This document shows positions 28,257 through 38,459 of a stretch of DNA of 64,000 nt, one piece after another. A program made the translations under genes and the position numbers. Origin of the DNA: Pleodorina starrii (lineage: Eukaryota; Chlorophyta; Chlorophyceae; Chlamydomonadales; Volvocaceae); NCBI GenBank assembly GCA_030267565.1, contig BRXU01000027.1, positions 186,001 through 250,000 of the forward strand, read 5' to 3'. The notes beneath the pieces are model-generated. The model ran no database searches, was not told where the DNA came from, and saw only the letters and a list, made by a program, of their open reading frames with translations. Every line of letters starts with the position of its first letter. Within the stretch, counting starts at the first letter, position 1.

Positions 28257-31200
28257 TCACGGCACGGGTTTCGCTATTGCCCGCGCGGATATGCCGCCCG
28301 CGTACGGCTTGTTGGATTTGAAGGACGACGACTGCAGGGAGTTGGCGCCGCGGTGGATCTCAGTTAGCCGCGCGCCCCCAGCCTGGTTCATTGCCCGCAG
28401 CGCCTCCTCCGTGAGCGCCGAACTGCCGCTGCCCGTCCCCGCTGCCGTGGTCCCCGAACCAGCTGCTGCCGACGTCGGCACCGCCGGAGCGGGCTCGGCA
28501 GCCTGCGGCGGCGGCTCGGCGGCAGACTCTCGCTCCGCACGCCCATGGCTCGACGGCGGCCGCGGCGACGGCGCTTGATTCCCATCCCCATCTACGCTAC
28601 GTTTGCTCCAGCTCCCCTGACTTCCTTGTCCGCTGCCTCTGCTGCTTTTGCTGGTGCTGCTGCTGCTACTGCTGCTGGGCCGCGACGCCCCGCTCGTACT
28701 GCTGTCAGCTCTGCCGTTGTCACTGCCGCTGCCGCTCCCACCCTCAGCGGCCTTGTCCGCCAGGCCCCAGGCCTCCCGCCGCGGCTGCGAAGGCGCGAAC
28801 CGCACACCCAGGGCCGTCGCGGGCCCCTCGCTGCGCGCCCGGCCTGCCGCGCCGCCCTCGCATGAAGCGCTGCTGGGCCCCAGGTAGCCCGTGCCCGGGG
28901 TCGAGTCGGGCGGCGCAGCCGCCGACGGCGAGCCGGCGCTGCTCGCCCCTGGCCTGCTGCCCCTCGCCTGCTCGTGGTTCTGCTGCTGATGCTGCTGGCT
29001 GGCGGCCGCCAGCTCCGCCATCCTGGGGAGCGCATCGACGAAACTGCGGCCCGGCCGCGTGCTGACCGTGTTGAGCAGGTCGCCGTTGAGGGCCTGGTCC
29101 AGGAACTGCCGCTCCCGAACAAAGCTGTGCTGCTGATGCAGCGTGGAGGCCTGCGCGTCGCGGCAGAGGAGACAGGGAAGCCTTGTCAACAAAGCCGGCC
29201 CGCCAAGCGCCAACCGCACGAGCGACGGTGCGCAAGAGGATTTGCGGGCCGCGCGCGGAAAACGTGCGAGGCGGCGAGGAAAAACAGGGAGGGAAAACAA
29301 ACGGGCCCATCGCCACTCTCCTCAGCACAAGCAGGAGCGGCGCTGCCTGCTCGCTTACTGCGTTGTGTCCGCAAGGCGGCCCTCCGCAGCGCTGGACGGC
29401 TCGCAATCCCGAGAGCGTGCAAGTCCCCTCCCCACCTGCCCGCCCTCCCAACCCCGCTCAACACTCATCACCTCACCCGCGCTCCTCCCTCACCGAAGCT
29501 TCCCCAACGAGGTACCGGCAGCCCACCATCCACGACCAGTTCCCTTCCCTACTACCTTCTTAACACAAATGCGGCGCCTTCCACACGCCGTGCGTACCGC
29601 CGCAACGCCGCCCGCACGCCGCACCGAGACCCCATCGCGCCGCACCTTGATTTTGCGCTGCAGCTTGTCCATGTCCGTGTCCCGCGCCGCCTCGACCTCC
29701 CTGAGCCGCGAGTCCATCCGCTTGCGCAGCGCCTCCAGCTCCCTCCGCTGCCCCGCCATCAGCCGCTCCTGCTCGCCGTGGCAGCGCAGCAGCCAGGACG
29801 CGTGCGCGCTGCAGGCCTCCGAGGCGGCCAGATCATCCGCGTGAGCCTTGACCTGGGGGCGGCACGCCACGGCAGGCGATGCCGCGGCGGCGGGGCAGCA
29901 AATTGGGTTATGAAGACGACACCGCAGCGATGGGACGGACGAACGGAGGCGACGGCAGCGAACATCCGCAAAGGCGGGGAGCGGGATGTTGGCCCGGTGT
30001 CGGGATCTCGGGAAGGGTGATGCCAGGTAGCCCTGTGGCCCGCCGACCGATCCCTCCCTCCCACACATTTACCGTACCCGCGCTGCGGTTCCCGCAGTAA
30101 GCCCACACCTACCCTCGCGGCGCTCGTGAAATTGTTCTTGGAGGCCAGCACAGCCTCGCTGCGGCGCAGGTTTATCAGCTCCTTGCTGCGCCTCTCCGGC
30201 CGGATGCCGCGGTCGTGCGCCCGGGCCACCTGCGGCCAGGGAGCGAGATGACGACCCAAATGGCATTATCACGAGCGGCGCCCCCCCCGACGCTCCAGCT
30301 CCGGCTCTGTGGGTGGTGATGGCGAGCGCGATGCTGCAATTACCCAGGAATACATCACCCGCCCCTCCCTCCCTCCCTCCCGCCGTTGAACCCCCCGCAG
30401 CGACCCGCGGGACGGGCCCGATCAGTCCACAACGACTCCCTCACCGAAAGGCAAACCCAGTAGCGACCCAACAGCGCACCTGCTCCAGCCGCAGCTTCGT
30501 GAGCGCGTCCTCGTGCTTCTCCTGCATCGCGCGCACCGCCGCGCACGCCTCCCGCCGCATCTCGTCCAGGTGTACGGCCCACATGGCGTCCACGGCCTTG
30601 AGCGCCTCCAAGGCGGCGGTGTCGGTGTGCAGCTGGTGCACCAGTTGGCCGTGGCGCAGGGCCTGTCGGGGATGTGGGTCAGTCGGGCGGAGGGCGGGTG
30701 GGTGGGTCTGTTGGGCAGTTTGGGGTTGGGTGGAGGTGGGAGGCAAGGCGGCAGCAGGGGCAGGGTGCAGGGATGCGAGGGAGGCGTGATCTAGGCCGGG
30801 AGGCGAGGGCGGCTGGGGCCTTACCGCGGGGTTTTGCCGGGAGGCATGCGTCGGGCAGGCCACCAGGTATTAGGAGCCGGAGCCCGAATGCATGTAGCTT
30901 GAGCTAGCGTGAGTGGCTGTTACGCACGGAGTTTAGCTTTTCGGCTGCTTGCGAGGGTGGACCACAAAATGCGATATGCGTGAAGGCGTGGGGAGCACTA
31001 GTAAGCAGGCGTGGGGTCAGGTTGCAACTTCACAGAGCTCGTACAGCCCCGGCTGTTAGTGATGTACGACACGGCAAAGCGCTATGGGTTGCGTATAGAG
31101 CTGTATTGCAAGCACAGAGCTGCATTGCAGTAGGCTTTTCTTACGGAGCGAGCACAGGTCATCAATGAGTGCGAAGGTGAGCAAGACACGCAAAGACGGG

Positions 31201-31448
31201 TCTAAACCTCTCGCTGCAACCCCCCGTACCCGAACAGCGCCCTCTGACTCCTGTTTCTTGCGCGACGTCAGAATGCTTTGCGCCGCCGCAGCCATGTCGT
31301 AATGGGCTTGGCTTCGCGCTTTGGCTCGAAGGGCTTCCAGCTCCTTGGTCGTTCGCCACGGTGCCGCGACCGAGGCAATGAGCTCCGGGGGTAACCGTGG
31401 CGTAACATTGGCTTGTGAGTCATTGAGAGGTGCGTACCAATAATTCAT
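28257..31448 (-). CDS. Coiled-coil protein with disordered C-terminal half (flagellar-type candidate)
   Basis: Five exons in transcript order: 31230-31448, 30480-30662, 30113-30229, 29646-29852 and 28257-29150, giving 539 aa. All four introns are phase 0. I do not recognise an exact family. Residues 1-245 are helical and charged, with heptad-like stretches (ELEALRAKARSQ, HEDALTKLRLEQ, RRELEALRKRMDSRLREVE). An inner motif (RRSKELINLRRSEAVLA..NNFTSAARVKAHADDL) resembles a segment shared by uncharacterised eukaryotic coiled-coil proteins found in ciliated species; that likeness is from memory. The last exon is Ser/Gly/Ala-rich and probably disordered. No signal peptide or membrane helix is present. 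The gene starts 231 bp from the divergent NAA38 gene. The model is solid; the role is unknown. Confidence 0.78.
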
Positions 31449-31679
31449 GCTTAGCGGGATGTTTTTGGGCCGGGTCTGTGTCGCGGTTACAATTGCGGGA
31501 AGGCAAGGGGGAAAGAAACGACAAAATTAAGCAATAATTTGCACTAAATCATATTGGGGCGACACGCATCGGCGCCATCTTTCTAGCGAGCGAAGTTTTG
31601 AGCTGGACCGCAACGATGTCGCTCGTACAGCTTTAACCGCCGCCCGCCCAACCCCTTGAAATTGGATCCCACGGAACAG
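31449..31679. promoter_or_regulatory. Divergent promoter between the coiled-coil gene and NAA38
   Basis: Only 231 bp separate the two opposed start codons, so both promoters must lie here or overlap the 5' ends. The stretch 31500-31560 is AT-richer than its surroundings. Confidence 0.6.
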
Positions 31680-32416
31680 ATGCTGCAGGAGCCATCGTTA
31701 CAAATATCCACTGAAGGTAGCGCTTCTACTCTCGCTGACCTGCCCATCATGTCCAGCACCAGCCCAGACGCCAAGCCCAAATCTGTACAGGACGTCCGAA
31801 ACCTGCTGTATAGGAAATTCAGGGTCAGTAATTTGCACTGCTGAGTGCACGGGCGATGTCTGCGACGTGCCAGTGCCGGATGTGTGCGCTCGATGTCGAC
31901 CCACGCGAGGTGCCCCGGCGCACTGCAGGTGACGCTAATCTCCGGCCGCGTCCTTGAAGGGGACTTCACGTGCCTAGACAAGCAGGGGAACATCATCCTC
32001 ACCAACACGTTCGAGCAAGTGACCACGGCGTCGGGCAAGCGGGAGGAGCGGCACATGGGCCTCGTGCTCGTCCCCACCGACCAGCAGCGCAAGGTGGAAC
32101 TGCAGGTACGGCACTCAACTTGCCATCGAATTCCAACCCATCCCATCCCAGCCAACACGCGCCTTCTCTTTCCCTGACTGGGTTTGATCCCCGTTGCTGC
32201 CACGGGCCCACGGGACTGCGCCATGCGGGAGCCCCCGCCTAGGCTACGCGAAGGAATCCACACCACGACCTGAGCGGCTGCCGGCCAACCCCCTGCCCTT
32301 CGCGTTGATCCCTTCCCCCCTTCCACCAGACGAGCTTGGATGAAGAGATGTGCATGTTGAAGCTGGTGGAGACGTGCGCAGCGGCAGCGCCGCACCAGGA
32401 AGCCGCGGCGGCATAA
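31680..32416 (+). CDS. NAA38: NAA38-like Lsm-domain subunit of the NatC N-terminal acetyltransferase
   Basis: Three exons: 31680-31823, 31929-32105 and 32330-32416, giving 135 aa. The Lsm fold is clear: Sm1-like VTLISGRVLEGDFTCLDKQG and NIILTNTFEQ, then Sm2-like HMGLVLVPTDQQRKVEL. The N-terminal helix (VQDVRNLLYRKF) before the first strand fits NAA38/LSMD1 better than the spliceosomal Lsm proteins. NAA38 is the small auxiliary subunit of NatC, which acetylates N-termini of nascent proteins at the ribosome. The first ATG of the frame, at 31680, was chosen; the frame is open a little further upstream but has no earlier ATG. The C-terminus after Sm2 is a short Ala-rich tail. Another Lsm-like protein remains a weaker alternative. 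Confidence 0.8.
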
Positions 32417-33310
32417 GGCTCACCCGCAGCGTGCGCTCAGATGCCTGAAGCGTCGGTGATCGGACCTAGACAATGGCACGCGCCTTGGCCCTGGACCTAG
32501 ACCTGGCCTTGGGCCCCTTCGCGCACTGGCTGCTTGCAGCAAGCGCCCGAAACCTGCCGTGCATTTGCGGGCGGCCGCCGCTACCGCCGCCACAAAATCT
32601 ATGACTAAACACCAAATTTTCTCCGTCCTGGCAGCGGCGCGTAGCACGGCGCGGCGCGGGCTGGCGGGGCCACACCGCTTTCCAGGCCGCGTGGAAGTGG
32701 TGGCCGCGTGATCTGACCCGGGGCTAGATTGAGGGCCCTCGGCGGATGCCGCCGTCATGCTTCTCCTCACGCTGTGCTGGCGGTGGCGGCTGTTGAGGCC
32801 CCTCTCTCCGAGGAGACATCCGGAGAGCGGCGCGGAGCGTCGAGCAACACCCCGCCTCCATCGCGACCCGCCGGCAGGGGGCACTGACGCGGCGCACCGA
32901 CGCGGCCGGGCGGTTTTTTTTATGGATGGGGACGTCAAACAAGTGGCGTCACCGAGTTGCAGTACTGAAGGAGATGTGCACGTGAGCCGCCGTACGCTTT
33001 GCGTTGGACTGGGACCCGCTGACCCGTATGCCTTCCTTTAATGGGAAATGGGTCGCCACTGCTGGGTGCTTTTTCAAAAGCCCGCCGCAGCAAATCGGCG
33101 AGTGATGAAAAGTCACGCACGCCCCAGACGCCGCTGTGCGCGATCGGACAGAGCCGCCGGGCCGAGATTTGTGGCTGTCAGGCGTCAGTCAGTCCTGGTG
33201 TGTGTCTTTAGGCCCACCTGTCTTGAGTCTTGGCGGTGGCCTGCAGCAGACTAAACAGGGGCCAGGCCTGCCCTCCCCCGCCCGCAAGAAGGCCGGCTTG
33301 CGGGGATCCC

Positions 33311-33326
33311 CGCCGCGCGCGCGCGC

Positions 33327-33357
<31 letters not shown>

Positions 33358-33358
33358 T
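33311..33358. repeat. CG/TG/CGTG alternating tract
   Basis: Runs of CG, then GT, then GCGT units give about 48 bp of alternating purine-pyrimidine sequence, a classic Z-DNA-prone composition. Confidence 0.9.
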
Positions 33359-33402
33359 CCTCCCCTAGAGCAGTGAATTGTGGGGAGGGGTTCACGGGCG
33401 CC

Positions 33403-33407
33403 TTACA
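33403..33407 (-). terminator. TGTAA poly(A) signal candidate for the GT31 gene
   Basis: TTACA on the + strand, about 750 bp beyond the GT31 stop at 34161. Confidence 0.35.
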
Positions 33408-34160
33408 ACCACTTTTGATACCTCTCCCCGAGACGGTGTGTGGGGTCTGGGGTGTGTGCTGAGAGGTTGTACCAGCTGCGGAAGCCCTCGACCTGGACTG
33501 GGCCAGGCGCCGGGACGTCGGCCGGGAAGCGCTCGTGCAAAACCTCCTCCTTCTCAGGCCTTCTCAAGCGTACCGTATGTACACATTATTTATAAATACG
33601 TGTGGAACATAGGCGCACTTTGGGGGGCGGAACTCGTATCCTGGTATAACCAGATACCAGAGGCGACCCTGGCCGCATCCGCTGCAGCGCACAGTCCGTC
33701 CGCTGGCCGTGCACCCCCCGCGTCGGCCCGGGCGTGCCATCCTGCCATCCTGCCAGGTCCACGCCCGCCATCCTGCGCCGACGCATCGGGAGAGGGCGTA
33801 ACCGGAGCCCCACTGCCACTGCAACACCTCCTGCCACGACAGCGACCCCCTCACCGTCTGAGACTCCTGTGTCGAACCGCCCCGCTTGGCTGAACCGTTC
33901 CACCGTTTGTACCGTGGAAATCGCAAATCGGTGCAAACCGCACCCTAAGCCTGGCATGTATTTTTCATTCGCAATGTCGGCGTTGCGGCCGTGGTGGAGC
34001 GGGGCGGGGGGGAGGGGGTGCAGCGGCCATCCAGACCGATTCCCGGCCGATACTTGAGTGAGGCTGGAAGCTGCTGACCTGTATGTGTGTGTGGCGGGGG
34101 GGCTCGGGGCGGGGGCAGAACCCCTCCGCCGGGCAAGTGGGCCGGTCGCCACCTGGCCGG

Positions 34161-36973
34161 TCACCGCCGCAGCAGCCCCAGCGACACCAGCTGGTCGTAC
34201 AGCTGCGCGGGCGCACTGCTGCCGTACGCCCCCTGACTGGATCCGCCGGCATCGGCACCGCCGCCGCCGCCGCCGCCGGCTGCGGCCTCCAATGCCTGCG
34301 GTCGGATCGGCGGTGGCGTCAGTCGACCCACGATTGGGGCGCTGGAAGTCCGTTTCCGTGACTCGCTGTGCTGGTGGCTATGCCCCATGCCCAACGCCCT
34401 TGCCCGAGCCGCGATCCCCCAACGGCCGTGATGGCCTGCACCGCCTCCCCACCTCGATGCCCCAACCCCGATCCGGATCCAGATCCAAATCCGTACCTGC
34501 GTGTAGTACGGCCGCATCTCCTCGGGCCGCAGGTAGTGCTGCACCAGCGTGTCGGGGCGGAAGATGGGTATGGGTCTGTACGGCCGCACGCGGTCGTCGT
34601 GCACGGGCGTCACGGGCCCCTCGGGCAGGACGCACAGGTCGGGGGGTCCACACAGGTGGATGCCGAAGGGAGGGTCCTGCGGAGAGGGCGAGCGGCGAGG
34701 GCACGGTGCGGTGCGGGTGGGGGCCGAGGGCGGTTTCGCCGGGGGGTCCGGCGGGGGCGTGGGCGGCGGGTAGCGGCTTGGCGGGTGGGGGGGCATAATA
34801 CAACACAATGCAACAGCCAGCAGGTGAGTCAGTCAGACAGTCAGTCAGCCAGTCAGGCACCGCCACCCAGCCGCCGCCACCCACCAGCAGCCGGTAGTCG
34901 GGCAGTGGCTCCGCCGCCAGCAGCGCGCGCACCAGGTCCCGAGACAGCACGAAGCCGCAGCCGCTGGCGAAGGGAGGGTAGTAGTCCAGCGGGTACTGCA
35001 GCCAGCCAGCGGGTGGGGTGGGGGGTGGGGGGCGGAGGGCAGCGAATGGAGGGCGGAGGGTGGAGGGGTTTGGGTGTTGGGAGGCAGGGGGTCGACAGCA
35101 CCGCGAAGGCTCCCGCACCGCTGCTGGCCCTGAAGTCCTGAAGCATATCGAGATGCATGCCACCAAGCAAACCGAATCCGCCGGGCGCCAGTCGCGGTGC
35201 CTGGCCTTCGCCCCGTCCTCCGGCTCCCTCTTCCGCCGGGCCGCAAAACAACCCGCCCTCCGCCCTCCGCCCTCCGCCCTCCGCCGGGCCCGCACCCACC
35301 CACACACCCACACCCACCCGCAGCCTCTTGACCCCCCCCCCATCTTGCAACCTCACCCTCTTAAGGCCCCGCAGCCGCCCCCACCCCTACAGCCCCTACC
35401 TGCTCCTCCGGCATGTATGACTTGTTGGCGGGGTTGCGTATGGGCGCCGTGACCCGGTTGCCGCTGCCGTCCCACACATAGCCCCAATAGAACCGCTGCC
35501 GGGGCCATTGAACCTGAGGCGACAGATATGGACAGGGACATGAGCCGGAAGTTAGCCTCACAGCGAGATGGACGTAGGTGGGCAGGTAACGGCGGTCACG
35601 CGCAGTACCAGAGCTCCCATGCTGGCTGATCCAGTGGGGCAGCTGGCAGCGTCGCGCTGCCCTGCGCTGCGGGGTGACGTGTGAGTCTCTCGCACCACTG
35701 AAATGTCAATCCGCTCGCAACCCCTGCTCACAGCTTCCGCGGTTGCCTGCGGTGTCTGTGTGCGTGTGTGAGTCTGTGTATGCGCGCGTGTGTGTGTGTG
35801 TGTGTGTGGGTGGGTGGGGTGGGGTAAACAGAGTGCGTGTGTAGCACTCTGAGTGCGTGTGACCAGGGCGCCACTCGCACCAGGAGCGGCAGCAGCAGGT
35901 CCAGGCGCACGAAGCTGTCGTCGTCGGCGTGCATGACGTACTGGTAGTCGTACTCGTCGCCGCCGCCGCCACCGCCGCTGCCACAGGCCCGTTCCTCCAG
36001 CCAGGCGAAAAATGCCAGGGCCTGCGGGGCCGCGCAGGGGAGGTGAGGTGACAAGAGGGACGGCCGCGGTGAGGGCGCCCACGTAGGCGGCGAGATTGCT
36101 CGTGTGCGTATGTGGGAATTTAGTGCGCTGTGGCGAGTCCCGGAGAGTTGGTTGGCGGCGGTTGCAGGGCGGGTGCAGGGCCCCCGGGCTGTAAAGATAG
36201 TAGGTACAGCAACAGCAGCAGAAGCAGTCGAATCAGTGAAGCAGTAGAAGCAGTAGAAACAAAGTCGGCTGCCGGGCCAGGGCAGTCGTTGAGAAGGCGG
36301 CGGAAGGGAGGAGGGGCCTTCCGTAAGGCTCCGTCTTACCTTCCTCCACAACATGTGGTAACCCTGGGGCGCGTCCACGTACACCATGTCGCCGTACTGC
36401 GCCTACGTGGCATGGGAGAGGCGTATGGATGTGGTGAATGGATGGAATGGGAGTTTGGGGCTTCGTTTGCGGTCAAGCGGGCGCAGGTGGTTCGCGGCAG
36501 GCGGCCGTGGCCACCCTTACGGGGCCCGTGGTCCGGTTCCAGCGCAACATGCTGGTCAACATTCCGGCTCAAGCCAGGCCAGATTCCGCTTTAATGTTCC
36601 ATTGTATAAATCATGAGGTCCGCTCCAACACCTAATGCTGGCTCACGGCTAGCGTCCCTACCTCCTCAGATGCCAGCTCCTCGGACTGTGCCTCCAACGA
36701 AATCACAAATTTGATCGTAACGTTCTTTCGATAACATTCCGGAAGTGAACTTGCATCGTCAAGGTACCGAAACCAGCTGAATGACAGAAAAGCAGGTGGA
36801 ATGTTATCGCTTCCATAACGCCCGCACGTGCGGAGCACCAATTGTCTGCTGCGTTGCACCTACCTTTTCCGCAATGACTGACGACGAGCAACATTCGCCG
36901 GTGCGCTGCTGATGAAAATACAGAGCCGGGGTGTCGAGGACCCTGAGCATGATGGTTCCTCGTCGACCTCCAT
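34161..36973 (-). CDS. GT31-type galactosyltransferase (beta-1,3-GalT fold)
   Basis: Eight exons in transcript order: 36864-36973, 36662-36776, 36340-36396, 35881-36021, 35400-35513, 34885-34995, 34497-34676 and 34161-34295, giving 320 aa. Such enzymes transfer galactose (or a similar sugar) to glycans in the Golgi. The GT31 blocks appear in order: IFISSAPANVARRQSLRKSW, VTIKFVISL, YGDMVYVDAPQGYHMLWRK, YVMHADDDSFVRLD (DxD-type metal site, 126-129) and YPPFASGCGFVLSRDLVRAL. An RLLDPPFGIHL stretch follows where other members have an EDV-type motif. The C-terminus is Gly/Ala-rich. The expected N-terminal membrane anchor is missing from this model. An in-frame TAG sits just before the ATG (CCATAG TTTGAAGGAATG) and could itself be an intron end, so a further upstream exon may supply the anchor. 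Donor sugar and acceptor are not predictable. Confidence 0.85.
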
Positions 36974-38459
36974 TCCTTCAAACTATGGTGCTAGTTGACA
37001 CTTAAAGCCTACTTGAGCTTACGTTACGGGGCGTAACGCGTCACGCAATCAGTAACGCATTAGGTTGACGCATCGTCGCTGCTCGCTGGTATACACTATT
37101 ACAGTTGGTGGTTAATCGTTGGCGGTTATCATGTGACGAGTCTTGCTCGGCAGCTCGGGAGCACCGGGTGGCGCGCATCCTGCTTACTGCCAATCGTGAC
37201 TGTTCATTCAAGAAGAGTCCGGCGGCTGTGATTCCTGTCGTTGGCATTCTTTCGCCGCGACGTGACGTGCGCATCGATTCAGTCCTGCAGATTGCCGTTA
37301 GTGCGCAGCATGTCGTGCCGCGTGCACACTGTATGGCATCGTATCATGTTGGTTGGTTGGATGGTTGGTTGGCTGGCTGATAAATGTTATGCGTTGATGC
37401 CCTTGCTGAAAACGGTGCCTTTGGGCCGCTGCCGATTGAGGCGCGGCGGATGTGTTTGTAGGTCCAGCGGGACACGTTTTGGGGACGTACTGCTTTTCCG
37501 CTGAACGTCCGTTACATTCCCTCACCAACACCACGAGCCGTGGCAGCGATGCTCCACTCGGGCGCCAAACCCTTTCCAATGAATGCACGAATGGATTATG
37601 CGGATAAAGCGAAGACAGACGCACTTGCCAGGCATGCAAATGCAGGCGGAAAGCAGTGGCATCGGCAGTTCCGCCGTCCCCAGGCGGTGCCCCATGTACA
37701 TTGACCTCTTTAAGCAAGTACCTCTGGAACCGTGTACCCGTATGAATACGCCGTGTCTTGGTCAACAGCTTGCGCAAAGCGGGTGTCTAGCGTTACTAAC
37801 GATGTAGCAGAGCACGACCCTTGGGTCACCGGGAATGCTTTGGGGGAAATGGTACTTTACGTACATCTAAGCTACTAAGCACGTCTAATCACAGCGACCG
37901 GTGCGATAGCTGGTACACCCTTGGTAACAGTCGCATCCTATTGCAGCGAGATATAATTTTGCGTGGATGCAATGATTGCGGCAGATTGGCCCCCATTGAC
38001 TACTAGCTAGTATAGCGGTTACAACGCGAAGACATTCATCACTGACTACCGAAGACAAACAGCACTTGGTGTGCGCGCATCAGCCCTGTTATAAGAATAT
38101 ATGAAATCGAGTTCAAGGAGCGCTATGTTTGGGTACTTCTGTCCTTAGAGTGACACACTAGTCATTGCCGAAGTCCATCCACGCCTATACATTTGCTATA
38201 CTCATGCAGACAGGACGGATTGCATAATTCCGAACAATTATACATCAGCAATCTCAGTGCAACGCAACATAGAAGACCGGCCCCAAACTTGTCTGTTCGC
38301 CCAGTAAATCGAAGAATGCAAGCGTGGGATGAGCAATCTCCTCCAGGTGTGAAAAGAACTTGCGCGTGGTCGTTTTTAGGAAGGCGGACAGACAGGCGCA
38401 GTTCATTGACAGAGCGTGAACTCTTTGCAGCATTCTACGATACGGACGCTGGGCACAAG
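36974..38459. other. Divergent intergenic region between GT31 and the PG-rich protein gene
   Basis: About 1.5 kb, partly AT-rich (37860-38250). Frames on both strands around 37298-37807 show no domain. It should contain two promoters and possibly an unseen 5' exon of the GT31 gene. Nothing definite was recognised. Confidence 0.45.

Larger units (their letters stand above)
32417..34160. other. Convergent 3' UTR region with Z-DNA-type microsatellite
   Basis: No convincing gene was found. It contains an alternating purine-pyrimidine tract (33311-33358) and a TTACA poly(A) candidate (33403-33407) for the GT31 gene. Long frames on both strands are Arg/Pro-rich shadows. Confidence 0.45.

Noticed and set aside
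37298..37807. Overlapping frames on both strands between GT31 and the PG-rich gene
   Set aside because: No family motif, no splice context, and neither strand is favoured.
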